Source: Deltaproteobacteria bacterium (GTDB lineage Bacteria; Desulfobacterota; JAFDED01). Taken from it: a stretch of 49,188 nucleotides of DNA. Under the pieces are notes generated by a model, which did no database searches, had not been told where the DNA came from, and saw only the letters and a program-made list of their open reading frames with translations. A program made the translations under genes and the position numbers. Positions 16,674-25,427 of the stretch are shown in pieces; the first letter of the stretch is position 1, and each line of letters opens with the position of its first letter. The stretch is taken from positions 1 through 49,188 of the forward strand of contig JAFDED010000063.1 of the NCBI GenBank assembly GCA_019310535.1. Reading direction: 5' to 3'.

Positions 16674-18755
16674 ATGTCTACGTTTAAAATTGCTTCTGAC
16701 TTTTCCTTAAAGGGAGACCAGCGAGAGGCCGTGAAAGCCCTCGAAAAGGGTTTAAAGGAGGGGCTGCCTCATCAGGTGCTCCTTGGCGTTACCGGCTCCG
16801 GCAAGACTTTCACCATTGCCAATGTGATCGAACGTGTACAGCGGCCCACCCTGGTGATCGCCCACAACAAGACCCTTGCGGCACAGCTTTACGGGGAATT
16901 CAAGAACCTTTTCCCGGACAATGCGGTTGAGTACTTTGTCAGCTATTACGACTACTATCAACCTGAAGCCTATGTCCCCTCCACTGACACCTACATAGAA
17001 AAAGACACCTCCATCAACGACGCCATAGACAAAATGCGCCATTCCGCCACGCGCTCCCTGCTGGAGAGAAACGATGTGGTGATCGTGGCGAGCGTGTCGT
17101 GCATTTATGGCCTGGGATCTCCAGAGGCATATTATGGAATGCTTGTCTTCCTGGAAGAGGGGGAGGAATACAGCCGGGACGACATACTGGCCAAGCTGGT
17201 GGAGATCCAATATGAGCGCAATGACTATGACTTTCACCGTGGAACCTTCCGCGTTCGGGGAGATGTTTTTGAGGTTTTTCCCGCTCATGAAGGAGAACGT
17301 GCCATCCGTGTGGAATTCTTCGGTGACGTGGTGGAGTCCATCGCGGAGATCGACCCCCTGCGGGGGTGTGTGCTCCAGCGCCTCAAAAAAATCGCCATCT
17401 ATCCGGGCAGCCACTATGTGACCACCCGACAGCGTCTCGAGCAGGCAATAGAAAATATCCGGGAAGAGTTGCGCCATCAAGTGGAACACTTTCGAAGCCA
17501 GAACATGCTCATCGAAGCTCAGCGCATCCGGGAACGGACTCTTTTTGACCTGGAGATGATGCGAGAGTTAGGGTATTGCACCGGTATTGAGAACTACTCG
17601 CGGCATCTCACCGGCCGGGCGCCGGGAGAACCGCCGCCGACTCTTATAGATTATTTGCCTCAAGATGCCCTGGTGGTCATCGATGAGAGTCATGTCACGA
17701 TCCCGCAGCTCAAAGGGATGTATTGGGGAGACCGTTCGCGAAAGGAGACCCTGGTCCGGTATGGATTCCGACTTCCCTCCGCTCTGGACAACCGTCCCCT
17801 GATGTTCGAGGAGTTCAATCGTTTAGTGCGGCAGATCATATATGTATCCGCCACCCCTGCGGAGTATGAGCTTGAGAAAGCGCAAGGATTGGTGGTTGAA
17901 CAGATCGTTCGTCCCACGGGACTGATGGATCCTGAAATCATTGTCAAACCTGCGGCCAATCAGGTCGATGATCTCTACGACAAGATACAGGCCAGGGTGA
18001 AACGGGGCGAGCGCGTGCTGGTTACCACGTTGACCAAGCGCATGGCCGAGGACCTGACGGAATACTATACTGATTTGGGGTTAAATGTCCGCTATCTCCA
18101 TTCGGACATCAGCACCATTGAACGCACGGAAATTATCAGGGATCTTCGTCTCGGAGTATTTGACGTGCTTGTGGGAATCAACCTTCTGCGCGAAGGGCTG
18201 GACCTTCCTGAAGTCTCCCTGGTTGCCATCCTCGATGCCGACAAGGAAGGTTTCCTTCGCTCCCAGCGATCCCTCATCCAGACCGCCGGTCGTGCATCCC
18301 GCAACGTGGCCGGACAGGTGTTGATGTACGCCGATAGCATAACGCCATCTATGTCGGCGGCCATTGAGGAGACCCAAAGACGGCGCCGCATGCAGGACGC
18401 ATACAATAAAAAACACGGCATCACGCCGGAGACGGTTCGAAAAGACATTCAAACTGTTCTGAGTTCTGTATACGAGGCGGATTACGTTGAGGTGCCAACG
18501 GTGGGCGAGGATGTTGCCTCCTATCTGCCCGGCCGCAATGTCAAGGAATTTATCGAGAAACTCCGTGCTGAAATGTACCAGGCGGCGGAACGCCTCGAAT
18601 TCGAGAAGGCCGCTGAAATACGGGACCGCATCATGGCATTGGAACGGGTGGATTTGGAATTGCCTTCCGAAGCAGCCCGGCGGGCAGTCTCCGGGCCAGG
18701 ACGCGCCGGATCTCGCACCGGCTATCGTAAAACCAGGTCTCGAGGTGTCTTTTGA
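16674..18755 (+). CDS. uvrB: UvrABC excinuclease subunit B
   Basis: It verifies DNA damage after loading by UvrA and recruits UvrC in nucleotide excision repair. The protein (693 residues from the ATG at 16674) has the Walker A motif GVTGSGKT with Lys44. The damage-probing beta-hairpin region is at about 92-115 ([21 protein letters not shown] as two adjoining blocks). DESH is the helicase motif II, and [20 protein letters not shown] and QTAGRASRN are helicase motifs V and VI. A C-terminal UVR motif ([20 protein letters not shown]) binds UvrC. Neither the ATG nor a GTG at 16635 has a good ribosome binding site; I prefer the ATG because family members begin near it. I see no recognisable LexA box upstream, and uvrA and uvrC are not in the window. 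Confidence 0.96.
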   Translation: MSTFKIASDFSLKGDQREAVKALEKGLKEGLPHQVLLGVTGSGKTFTIANVIERVQRPTLVIAHNKTLAAQLYGEFKNLFPDNAVEYFVSYYDYYQPEAYVPSTDTYIEKDTSINDAIDKMRHSATRSLLERNDVVIVASVSCIYGLGSPEAYYGMLVFLEEGEEYSRDDILAKLVEIQYERNDYDFHRGTFRVRGDVFEVFPAHEGERAIRVEFFGDVVESIAEIDPLRGCVLQRLKKIAIYPGSHYVTTRQRLEQAIENIREELRHQVEHFRSQNMLIEAQRIRERTLFDLEMMRELGYCTGIENYSRHLTGRAPGEPPPTLIDYLPQDALVVIDESHVTIPQLKGMYWGDRSRKETLVRYGFRLPSALDNRPLMFEEFNRLVRQIIYVSATPAEYELEKAQGLVVEQIVRPTGLMDPEIIVKPAANQVDDLYDKIQARVKRGERVLVTTLTKRMAEDLTEYYTDLGLNVRYLHSDISTIERTEIIRDLRLGVFDVLVGINLLREGLDLPEVSLVAILDADKEGFLRSQRSLIQTAGRASRNVAGQVLMYADSITPSMSAAIEETQRRRRMQDAYNKKHGITPETVRKDIQTVLSSVYEADYVEVPTVGEDVASYLPGRNVKEFIEKLRAEMYQAAERLEFEKAAEIRDRIMALERVDLELPSEAARRAVSGPGRAGSRTGYRKTRSRGVF

Positions 18756-18894
18756 ATTGTGAACCTTTTCTCTGCAGGACTTTCCCCAATAATTTCACGC
18801 AGATTTATCAAAATGCTTTGAATTTTAATTCCCTGCATTCATCAGTACGTAAAAAAGGAATTTTGGAGAAACTTTTCGAAAAGGGGTGGTGACA

Positions 18895-18912
18895 CGGACG
18901 ACTTGTCGTCCG
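18895..18912. repeat. Perfect 18-base palindrome after uvrB
   Basis: CGGACGACTTGTCGTCCG can fold as an eight-base-pair stem with a two-base loop. It lies in the 500-base gap between uvrB and the CBS-ACT gene (18756-19253), which has no supported gene. Minus-strand ORFs there (18842-19135, 18825-19241) carry no recognised domain. The palindrome shares the CGGAC/GTCCG ends with the repeat at 19039-19078. Confidence 0.5.
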
Positions 18913-19038
18913 GGTCGAGAAGCGATAAGAGGCTTTCCACGCAAAGCCCTTGTTCCGCCAGCATACAGGTTAGCATGAGAGGAATATCCAGGCGATCTTG
19001 ATGATAGACCCAGCAACAGCACCCGGCGTTTCTCCATG

Positions 19039-19078
19039 ACCTCTTGCTGCTGCGCAACGCGGACAATAAATTGTCCGG
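19039..19078. repeat. Interspersed palindromic repeat, copy 1
   Basis: The block starts CCTCTTGCTGCTGCGCA and ends with the palindrome CGGACAATAAATTGTCCG (19060-19077). A near-identical block occurs at 22338-22377 after dxs. It lies between genes and has the look of a REP-like or small non-autonomous element. Its function is unknown. Confidence 0.6.
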
Positions 19079-19253
19079 GCTGCGCATGGGCTCCGTTACT
19101 CCACCCCAGAGCGGGAGGTGATCCCCCGGATCCATAATTACCCCTTTTCTCCCCCCCCTGGAAATTTTTGGATAACTCCTGTTTCTCAGCCCTTGAAATT
19201 AACGTGCGGTTAGTATAGGATAATAAAAATTCTGAAGGCATAAGGAGTGGTAA

Positions 19254-19859
19254 ATGAGGGTCAAACGTCGGATGGCCCGGGAACTGATTACAATTTCTCG
19301 GGATTATACCATCAAAAGAGCCATGGAATTAATGAAAAAGCATGAGATCCGTCATCTTCCCGTTGTAGAGAATGGACGGATGGTGGGGATGGTAACCGAA
19401 TCGGACATCAGGGCCGTCCACCTGGCCTCCATGATTGAAGATATCACCGTAGCCGACATAATGTTGATCAATCCCATTATTATATCTCCAGATACTCCTA
19501 TTGAAGATGCCGCCCGATTCCTTGTTGAAAATCGTATCAGCGGCCTTCCCGTAATTGAGAACGACCAGTTAGTCGGAATGATCACCACCACGGATATTTG
19601 CCGGGCTTTCATAGAGATTATGGGTATTCTTGAATCGAGCTCACGAATCGACGTGGTCACAAACAGGCGTCCCGGTGCATTTGATGAAGTAGCCCGTTTC
19701 ATACGAGAACATGGTGGTGAAATCATCTCGGTAGGCATGGCCAACGCCGAGGAACATAATTCAAGGATTTATTTCTTCCGTTTGGAGAAATGCGATGTTG
19801 AGGCCATAGCCAATGCCCTCAGACGGAATGGTTTCAAGATTATCTCCATAATTCCATGA
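19254..19859 (+). CDS. CBS-domain pair plus ACT domain protein
   Basis: A small cytoplasmic sensor of 201 residues. The two CBS motifs (about 7-62, RHLPVVENGRMVGMVTESDI; and about 68-122, SGLPVIENDQLVGMITTTDI) form a Bateman module that usually binds adenosine nucleotides or S-adenosylmethionine. A C-terminal ACT-like domain (about 130-201, IDVVTNRRPGAFDEVARFI) usually binds amino acids. This CBS-CBS-ACT architecture is similar to AcuB-like proteins. There is no catalytic or DNA-binding domain, so it probably regulates a partner enzyme by ligand sensing; the partner is unknown. A good ribosome binding site (AAGGAG) precedes the ATG. xseB starts about 20 bases after its stop, so the two may be co-transcribed. 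Confidence 0.85.
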   Translation: MRVKRRMARELITISRDYTIKRAMELMKKHEIRHLPVVENGRMVGMVTESDIRAVHLASMIEDITVADIMLINPIIISPDTPIEDAARFLVENRISGLPVIENDQLVGMITTTDICRAFIEIMGILESSSRIDVVTNRRPGAFDEVARFIREHGGEIISVGMANAEEHNSRIYFFRLEKCDVEAIANALRRNGFKIISIIP

Positions 19860-19879
19860 GGGAAGGTATTGGAGTCCCC

Positions 19880-20113
19880 ATGAAAAAAAACCATGAGAGT
19901 TTTGAAGAGGCCCTTGAGAAGCTGGAGGCCATAGTGCATCAAATGGACCGGGGCGAGTTGACTCTGGATGAATCTCTGAAAGCGTTCGAGGAAGGTGTGC
20001 GCTTGAGCAGACTATGCATAAGCATGCTTGATGAGGCGGAAGCCAAAGTGGAAGCTCTCATGAAAGATCCCCAAGGGCAGTTGAGGACCGAGCCGTACCG
20101 GCCCGAGGAATAA
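19880..20113 (+). CDS. xseB: Exodeoxyribonuclease VII small subunit
   Basis: It is the small subunit of exonuclease VII, which degrades single-stranded DNA with the large subunit XseA. The 77-residue protein has the family core SFEEALEKLEAIVHQMDRGE, then LTLDESLKAFEEGVRLSRLC. I chose the ATG at 19880, seven bases after GGAG; an ATG at 19856 overlapping the previous gene would add eight residues. xseA is not in the window. In many proteobacteria the order is xseB-ispA-dxs, but here ispA is absent and about 240 bases without a supported gene separate xseB from dxs. Confidence 0.93.
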   Translation: MKKNHESFEEALEKLEAIVHQMDRGELTLDESLKAFEEGVRLSRLCISMLDEAEAKVEALMKDPQGQLRTEPYRPEE

Positions 20114-20355
20114 TGGAGATTGGATTTACATGTAAGGCGCCTCTTTTTCAAAACTTGGGAATACCAAGCAAAAACTGAGCGATGCCGCTATCCGCCAGTT
20201 CATATGTGCCCGGAAATTCATAGATGGAGGCCATGTAAGTCCTTGCCCGATTTAGCTCAGAGACCGATCTCGTCCGTTGTCTCCCGCAGGATATAGGTCA
20301 GCGGGACCGTTGAGATCGAATAGTTGGCTGGTTGGTGAAAGGAGGATTCTTCCTC

Positions 20356-22272
20356 ATGACAAGCAACAACAGCATGCTGCTGGATCGAATCGACAGCCCA
20401 AAGGACTTGAGACAACTCCCGGAGAACGACCTGCAGCGCCTGGCCCAGGAAATCCGCCAAAGAATAATCCAGACTGTTTCAAAAACCGGCGGCCACCTTG
20501 CCTCCAGTTTGGGGGTGGTGGAACTTACCATTGCACTCCACTATGTGTTCGATACTCCCAGGGATCGCCTGATATGGGATGTGGGGCACCAAACATATGC
20601 ACATAAACTTTTGACCGGACGCCGGGATGCGTTTCATTCCCTGCGGCAAATGGGCGGCATCAGCGGTTTTCCTCGCCGCGAGGAAAGCCCGTATGATTCT
20701 TTTGATGTAGGCCACAGCGGCACCGCAATTTCCGCGGCCGTGGGTATGACCCAGGCCCGCTGCCTGTCGGGTGGAGACCATAAAATCATTGCGGTCATCG
20801 GCGATGGAACCATGACTGTCGGCATGACATTCGAGGGGCTAAACTATGCCGGTACGCAGGACAAGGACATCATAGTAATCCTCAACGACAACGAGATGTT
20901 CATTTCCTCCCGGGTAGGCGCACTGTCAGATTACCTTAATCGCATAATGACCGGCGGGCTGGTTATGCGGTTTCGGGAGGAGATCAAATCGGTCCTCAAG
21001 AGCATTCCCGCACTGGGAGAATCCTTCTATCAGTGGGCCAAGCAGTCAGAGGAGGTCATCAAAGGCCTCCTCACGCCCGGGATTTTATTCGAGGAATTGG
21101 GGTTCAACTACGTTGGGCCCATCATGGGCCATCGCCTGAAACAACTTGTGGAGACCCTGCGTAACGTCAAGAAACTCAAGGGCCCCATTCTCGTCCACGT
21201 GATCACCACCAAGGGAAAGGGCTACCACGCATCCGAAAAGGACCCCATGGCTTTTCACGGAGTTGAGCCTTTCGACGAGAGCACGGGTCAGCTTCCATCG
21301 CCAAATCCAGATAAAATCTCTTACACCAAGGTTTTTGGGAATACCCTGGTGCGCCTGGCCAAGGAGAACCCGGCCATCGTTGCCATTACAGCCGCCATGC
21401 CGCAGGGTACAGGGTTGGAACAGTTTGCCAATGACCTCCCCCAACGCTTTTTTGATGTGGGCATTGCCGAACAACATGCAGTAACCTTTGCTGCAGGCCT
21501 GGCCGCCGAGGGATACCGGCCCGTGGTGGCAATTTATTCAACGTTCTTGCAGCGGGCGTACGATCAGGTTCTTCACGACGTCTGTCAGCAGAACCTTCCT
21601 GTGGTCTTTGCGCTCGACAGGGGCGGCATAGTTGGACAGGACGGAGCAACGCACCAGGGGATTTTTGACCTTTCTTACCTGCGCCATATTCCAAATCTGG
21701 TGGTGATGGCTCCACGCGACTTCAACGAGTTTCAACACATGATCAAGACCGCTTTAGAACACAGTGGGCCCATCGCCTTTCGCTATCCGCGGGAGAGCCT
21801 CCCCTGCCCTCATCTTGATGAGGAACTGAGCACCCTGCCCATCGGTAAATCAGAGATCCTAAAGGAAGGGGCCGATTCCACGGTCATCGCCATTGGCGCC
21901 ATGGTCCACCCTGCTCTGGAAGCAGCCCGGGTGCTGGAACGTCATGGGATATCACTGGAGGTTATCAACAGCCGGTTCGTCAAGCCGCTTGATGAGGAAT
22001 TGATCTGCCGCAGCGCCCTGCGCACGGGAAGACTTATCACCATCGAGGAAAACGTTCTGGATGGCGGATTCGGCAGCGCTGTACTTGAGTGCCTTGAACG
22101 AAACGGTGTTTACGGGGTAACCGTCAAGCGGCTGGGGCTTCCCGATGACTTCCTGGAGCATGGAACTTTGGACCAACTCAGGGTAAAATGCGGCCTGGAT
22201 CCTAAAGGCATCTATCGCTCATTCCGGCAGTTCGCAGCCAAAAAAACCACCAGGCGTATTGCGGCAAGCTGA
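20356..22272 (+). CDS. dxs: 1-Deoxy-D-xylulose-5-phosphate synthase
   Basis: It condenses pyruvate and glyceraldehyde-3-phosphate, the first step of the methylerythritol phosphate route to isoprenoids (quinones, undecaprenyl phosphate). The 638-residue thiamine-diphosphate enzyme has GHQTYAHKLLTGR near residue 80. The ThDP motif is GDGTMTVGMTFEGLNYAG followed by NDNEM. The transketolase pyrimidine-binding region is VGIAEQHAVTFAAGLA with the catalytic glutamate. A C-terminal transketolase domain (EENVLDGGFGSAV) completes it. The ATG at 20356 follows AGGAGG by ten bases; an upstream GTG at 20332 is less likely. It probably supplies undecaprenyl phosphate for the glycan operon nearby. No ispA homologue is adjacent. 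Confidence 0.97.
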   Translation: MTSNNSMLLDRIDSPKDLRQLPENDLQRLAQEIRQRIIQTVSKTGGHLASSLGVVELTIALHYVFDTPRDRLIWDVGHQTYAHKLLTGRRDAFHSLRQMGGISGFPRREESPYDSFDVGHSGTAISAAVGMTQARCLSGGDHKIIAVIGDGTMTVGMTFEGLNYAGTQDKDIIVILNDNEMFISSRVGALSDYLNRIMTGGLVMRFREEIKSVLKSIPALGESFYQWAKQSEEVIKGLLTPGILFEELGFNYVGPIMGHRLKQLVETLRNVKKLKGPILVHVITTKGKGYHASEKDPMAFHGVEPFDESTGQLPSPNPDKISYTKVFGNTLVRLAKENPAIVAITAAMPQGTGLEQFANDLPQRFFDVGIAEQHAVTFAAGLAAEGYRPVVAIYSTFLQRAYDQVLHDVCQQNLPVVFALDRGGIVGQDGATHQGIFDLSYLRHIPNLVVMAPRDFNEFQHMIKTALEHSGPIAFRYPRESLPCPHLDEELSTLPIGKSEILKEGADSTVIAIGAMVHPALEAARVLERHGISLEVINSRFVKPLDEELICRSALRTGRLITIEENVLDGGFGSAVLECLERNGVYGVTVKRLGLPDDFLEHGTLDQLRVKCGLDPKGIYRSFRQFAAKKTTRRIAAS

Positions 22273-22290
22273 TAGGCCAATGTTATTCGG

Positions 22291-22313
22291 GCGGGGATAA
22301 ACCCCGCGCCCGG
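22291..22313. repeat. GC-rich hairpin after dxs
   Basis: GGGCGGGG, loop ATAAA, CCCCGCGCCC: a strong stem with one bulge, about 20 bases after the dxs stop. No T run follows, so it is not a typical intrinsic terminator, but it may protect or end the transcript. Confidence 0.4.
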
Positions 22314-22337
22314 GAACCATTAAACGAGCCATGTACT

Positions 22338-22377
22338 GCCTCTTGCTGCCGCGCAGCCCGGACAATACATTGTCCGG
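22338..22377. repeat. Interspersed palindromic repeat, copy 2
   Basis: The block CCTCTTGCTGCCGCGCAG plus palindrome CCGGACAATACATTGTCCGG (22358-22377) matches the block at 19039-19078 at nearly all positions. Both copies are followed within about ten bases by a CATGG trinucleotide context. It lies between dxs and tlyA. Confidence 0.6.
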
Positions 22378-22412
22378 ACCACCCCTCATGGAACCTGAAT
22401 GCCGTTAATTGA

Positions 22413-22628
22413 CCCGCTTCTTTCAGTAGCGAAAAATTTGAAGGTCAAATATGGATACCCATCGGGTGCTTTGGTTGGCGTGCCCGTGGTCTGCGAGAGT
22501 TTAAAGCAGATCATCCCATTAAATCCTTTGAATTGGAAATCAATAATATGGGTCCTAACTGGCCTCCATTAAAAGTCCGATTTTTTGATGGATCATTGGA
22601 CCGATTAAAAGAAATAAAAGATAAATGA
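22413..22628 (+). pseudogene. Coding remnant without start codon, unknown
   Basis: From just after an in-frame TGA (22410-22412) an open frame of 71 codons runs to TGA at 22626-22628. Its composition is protein-like: FEGQIWIPIGCFGWRARG, then LREFKADHPIKSFELEINN and WPPLKVRFFDGSLDRLKEIK. There is no ATG, GTG or TTG near the 5' end, so it looks like the C-terminal piece of a lost gene. I do not recognise the family. It fills most of the 390-base gap between dxs and tlyA, together with the hairpin and the palindromic repeat. Confidence 0.35.
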
Positions 22629-22738
22629 GACAAGGATGTTATAAACTTTAATGGGTAATAATGCCTGTAATTAAAGAAATATCGGATATATCCCCTCTGT
22701 ATATGCCTAAGCCGTTGGCAATCTCATCGAAAAACAAC

Positions 22739-23515
22739 ATGCCCATTACTAAAAAAGAACGGCTTGATAAGCTGCTGGTCGAGCGAGGTTTTGCACAGAG
22801 CCGCGAAAGGGCCAGGGCCTTCATTTTAGAAGGGCGGGTGCTGGTCAATGGCCGGCGGATAGACAAAACCGGCCACGCCGTCCCGGTGGCGGCGAAAATC
22901 GAATTGAAGGGAGAGGACATTCCCTACGTCAGCCGGGGAGGGCTCAAGCTGGAGGGAGCGATTAAAAGTTTCGGCATCACTGTTGAGGGACTGACCGTGC
23001 TGGACGTGGGTGCGTCCACCGGCGGATTCACAGACTGCCTCCTTCAACACGGCGCCCGCAGGGTGTACGCTGTGGATGTGGGTTATGGGCAACTGGCCTG
23101 GAAGCTGCGTCAGGATACAAGGGTCGTATCCTTAGAGCGCACTAATATTCGCTACATGGACAAGTCGCGCATTCCCGAACCTGTCCAGTTGGCGGTGGTT
23201 GATACGTCGTTTATCTCGCTGGACAAGGTGCTGCCCCGTATCACAGACATTATTGAAGATCATGGGGTCATCGTGGCCCTGATCAAGCCACAGTTCGAGG
23301 TAGGCCGCGGAGAGGTGGGCAAAGGCGGCGTAGTCAGGGACCCCAAAAAGCAAGCCGGCGCCGTGGATCGTATCACTCGGGCTGCGCGTGAGCTCGGGCT
23401 GAAAGTGCTGGGGGTGGAGGAGTCTCCCCTGCTTGGGCCGAAAGGAAACAGGGAGTTTTTCATTTACCTGTCCAAGCAGGCATACCATCCAGCGTCAGCG
23501 AACGACTCGGAATAA
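22739..23515 (+). CDS. tlyA: TlyA-type rRNA 2'-O-methyltransferase / hemolysin-A family protein
   Basis: TlyA proteins methylate ribose 2'-OH groups in 16S and/or 23S rRNA. The 258-residue protein has an N-terminal S4 RNA-binding domain (about 1-62, KKERLDKLLVERGFAQSRE). An FtsJ-like methyltransferase domain (about 62-245) has the SAM motif LDVGASTGGFTDCLLQ. DTSFISLDKVLP and ALIKPQFEVGRGEVGKGG carry acidic and lysine residues of the catalytic tetrad. I prefer the ATG at 22739, where homology begins; an ATG at 22661 would add 26 residues. No clear ribosome binding site supports either. Its place after dxs is common in bacteria. Confidence 0.92.
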   Translation: MPITKKERLDKLLVERGFAQSRERARAFILEGRVLVNGRRIDKTGHAVPVAAKIELKGEDIPYVSRGGLKLEGAIKSFGITVEGLTVLDVGASTGGFTDCLLQHGARRVYAVDVGYGQLAWKLRQDTRVVSLERTNIRYMDKSRIPEPVQLAVVDTSFISLDKVLPRITDIIEDHGVIVALIKPQFEVGRGEVGKGGVVRDPKKQAGAVDRITRAARELGLKVLGVEESPLLGPKGNREFFIYLSKQAYHPASANDSE

Positions 23516-23612
23516 CAGGGAATTCATGGGATCCATATTCAAATAACACAGATGATGGCTTCAATCATTAACGTAACTTGACAGATTCCAGTGGATGGCT
23601 TACATTGAAAAT

Positions 23613-23852
23613 ATGAAAGTCAAAGTGAGACTTTTTGCAAACTTGCGTGATTATCTTCCCCCCGGGAGTGATCGGTTCTCATGCGAGATCGAGACCAACG
23701 ATGGCATTCGAGTGGAAGATATCTTGAATCACCTTAAAATCCCGGACGATCTGCCTAAGATCATCCTGCTCAATGGGATCAACAGCAACCGGGAAGAATC
23801 CCTCAAGGAAGGGGACGTAATAAGCATTTTCCCACCCATTGCCGGAGGATAA
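23613..23852 (+). CDS. MoaD/ThiS-like ubiquitin-fold sulfur carrier
   Basis: A 79-residue beta-grasp protein ending in FPPIAGG. The C-terminal Gly-Gly is the site where an E1-like enzyme (MoeB/ThiF type) adenylates and then thiocarboxylates such carriers. The N-terminal KVKVRLFANLRDYLPPGSD matches the MoaD side of the family, so a role in molybdopterin or tungstopterin synthesis is more likely than thiamine. No moaE, moeB or thiF is adjacent, so the partner is unknown. The ATG at 23613 fits homology; an in-frame ATG at 23595 adds six residues. A possible terminator follows. Confidence 0.82.
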   Translation: MKVKVRLFANLRDYLPPGSDRFSCEIETNDGIRVEDILNHLKIPDDLPKIILLNGINSNREESLKEGDVISIFPPIAGG

Positions 23853-23921
23853 CTCCCGCATCAACTCCTGGCTCGCTTAACCCGATCATCAAATGATTGT
23901 TAGCGGATCTCGTCGTCATGG

Positions 23922-23949
23922 AACACTCACCATGAGAGTGAGTTGTTTT
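23922..23949 (+). terminator. Possible intrinsic terminator after the MoaD-like gene
   Basis: AACACTCAC, loop CATGAGA, then GTGAGTTGTTTTA: a stem of six to nine pairs with one bulge, followed by a T-rich run. It lies about 70 bases after the MoaD-like gene and before nfi. Confidence 0.4.
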
Positions 23950-23999
23950 AGATGGATTTTATGACTTTTAAACTGCAAATGTGAGTTCAATAGCATCAT

Positions 24000-24752
24000 A
24001 TGCAATTAATCCGCTCTCACCCATGGCGCGTAACTCCCCGCCAGGCATCTGAGATCCAACTGGAACTCAAAAAACATCTTATTCCACAGGGTCAGTGGGA
24101 TGGCCCGGGCCTGATAGCCGCCGCGGACGCCTCGTATTCACGCCGAAGCGGGACGGCGTATGCGGCCGTGGTGGTACTACGATGGCCCGGCCTGGAGACA
24201 GTGGAAACTTCATCGGCTCTGGGGGAGGTCGCTTTTCCGTATGTTCCGGGGCTTCTTACCTTCCGTGAGGGCCCTGTGCTTATAGACGCATTTGTCCGAC
24301 TCCGCTGCCGGCCGGATGTGATTATTTTCGACGGCCAGGGCATTGCGCACCCACGATGCATGGGCTTGGCTGCGCATATGGGTGTTCTCCTGGATACCCC
24401 TACCATTGGATGCGCCAAATCCCGCCTTGTGGGGGAGCACAAACCACCTGGACCCGTACCCGGGGACTGGGCCGCCTTGATGCTTAAAGGCCGGGTGGTT
24501 GGAGCCGTGCTTCGCACAAGGCGGAGGGTAAAACCCGTGTTCGTATCCCCCGGCCACCGACTGGGGTTGGAAACGTCCATTCGTATTGTGATGAACACGT
24601 GCACGGGTTACCGGCTTCCAGAACCGCTGCGCCGCGCACATCTCCTGGTCAACACTTTGCGTGCCGGAAATGCAAGGACGGGATTAAACTCTGCGCCTAA
24701 AAATGCCGATTCCGGGCGGCAATCACATCTTAAAACCAATAAAAACTGCTGA
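24000..24752 (+). CDS. nfi: Endonuclease V
   Basis: It nicks DNA (or RNA) near deoxyinosine, starting repair of deaminated adenine. The 250-residue protein has metal ligands in IAAADASYS (Asp43) and in PYVPGLLTFRE (Glu90, with Tyr81 in the base-wedge PYVPG motif). A third ligand is in FDGQGIAHPR (Asp111), and GCAKSRLVGE carries the conserved lysine. These match the Thermotoga and E. coli enzymes in order and spacing. The C-terminal 25 residues are a low-complexity tail beyond the usual end. The next gene starts six bases after the stop, so both are probably on one transcript. Confidence 0.95.
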   Translation: MQLIRSHPWRVTPRQASEIQLELKKHLIPQGQWDGPGLIAAADASYSRRSGTAYAAVVVLRWPGLETVETSSALGEVAFPYVPGLLTFREGPVLIDAFVRLRCRPDVIIFDGQGIAHPRCMGLAAHMGVLLDTPTIGCAKSRLVGEHKPPGPVPGDWAALMLKGRVVGAVLRTRRRVKPVFVSPGHRLGLETSIRIVMNTCTGYRLPEPLRRAHLLVNTLRAGNARTGLNSAPKNADSGRQSHLKTNKNC

Positions 24753-24758
24753 ACCACG

Positions 24759-25427
24759 ATGGTGATCAAAAAAACGGGCCAGCAAGGCCGGAAGTCCCGG
24801 AAAAACATCTCGCGTATGTTGCGCGTATTGCTGTGGGGGACGGTGCTGCTGGCTCTATTTGCGCTGACGGCGATGTATCTTTTAGAGCCGGCCCGATTGG
24901 GAGCCGCCGCTCAGCGGGCGCTTATAACGGCCCTGGGCGTTGAGGTGCACATTGGGAAGACCCGCCTGCACTTCCGCCATGGGATCGGTGTTTCCCTGGA
25001 AGACGTTATGATTCCAGGACTTCCGGGCCTGTCTACCCCGGTTCAGGCGGAAGAAGTGTTTCTCGGGCTCGAATTGGCCCCTCTGCTGAACCGTGAGGTG
25101 GCATGGAGGAGCATCCGGCTGTATAAGCCCGTAATTCGTGTGGAGCGAACCTCGAATGGGCGGTGGCTGTTGCCGATCGTTTCACTGGGAGGCAGGGACA
25201 AAGAATCTTCGAATGAGGGCGGAAGCGCTTTGGGTACGGCCGGATTCTTTGTGAAACGGATCGCCGTCCACGACGGAACTATCCAGTTTCACGACAGGGC
25301 GCGCCCGGGAGGGTCTCTGAAACTCAAGGTGAGAAACCTGCAGGTAGATGTACGGAATCTGGCATTTGGGCGCACCATGCAGCTAGCGGTATCAGTTGGC
25401 CGCAAATCCAGATCGATGGCCGATTGA
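24759..25427 (+). CDS. AsmA-like protein, N-terminal part (frame-split)
   Basis: A 222-residue ORF with one N-terminal membrane segment (about 20-42, LLWGTVLLALFALTAMYLL) and then an AsmA/DUF3971-type region. The pattern is membrane anchor, VEVHIGKTRLHF, and a long beta-rich repeat with LYKPVIRVERTSNGRWLL. AsmA-like proteins span the periplasm and help lipid transport or outer-membrane assembly. The frame stops at 25425-25427, while the next frame already reads sense upstream of its nominal TTG (WPQIQIDGRLRVKHLW), so homology continues across a frame change near 25390-25410. Loss of one base, or gain of two, would explain it. The two ORFs overlap as TTGA, so true split genes with coupling are a second possibility. 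Confidence 0.75.
   Translation: MVIKKTGQQGRKSRKNISRMLRVLLWGTVLLALFALTAMYLLEPARLGAAAQRALITALGVEVHIGKTRLHFRHGIGVSLEDVMIPGLPGLSTPVQAEEVFLGLELAPLLNREVAWRSIRLYKPVIRVERTSNGRWLLPIVSLGGRDKESSNEGGSALGTAGFFVKRIAVHDGTIQFHDRARPGGSLKLKVRNLQVDVRNLAFGRTMQLAVSVGRKSRSMAD

Noticed and set aside
16752..17489. 245-codon minus-strand ORF
   Set aside because: Antisense shadow of uvrB.
18825..19241. 138- and 97-codon minus-strand ORFs after uvrB
   Set aside because: They run through the palindromic repeats, have no domain, and the two frames compete with each other.
20158..20244. Minus-strand 28-codon frame MASIYEFPGTYELADSG before dxs
   Set aside because: Too short, no ribosome binding site and no recognised family; cannot be told from chance.
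20250..20263. GATTTAGCTCAG string resembling a tRNA 5' end before dxs
   Set aside because: No acceptor pairing, anticodon arm or T-arm follows at the right distance, so it is a chance match.
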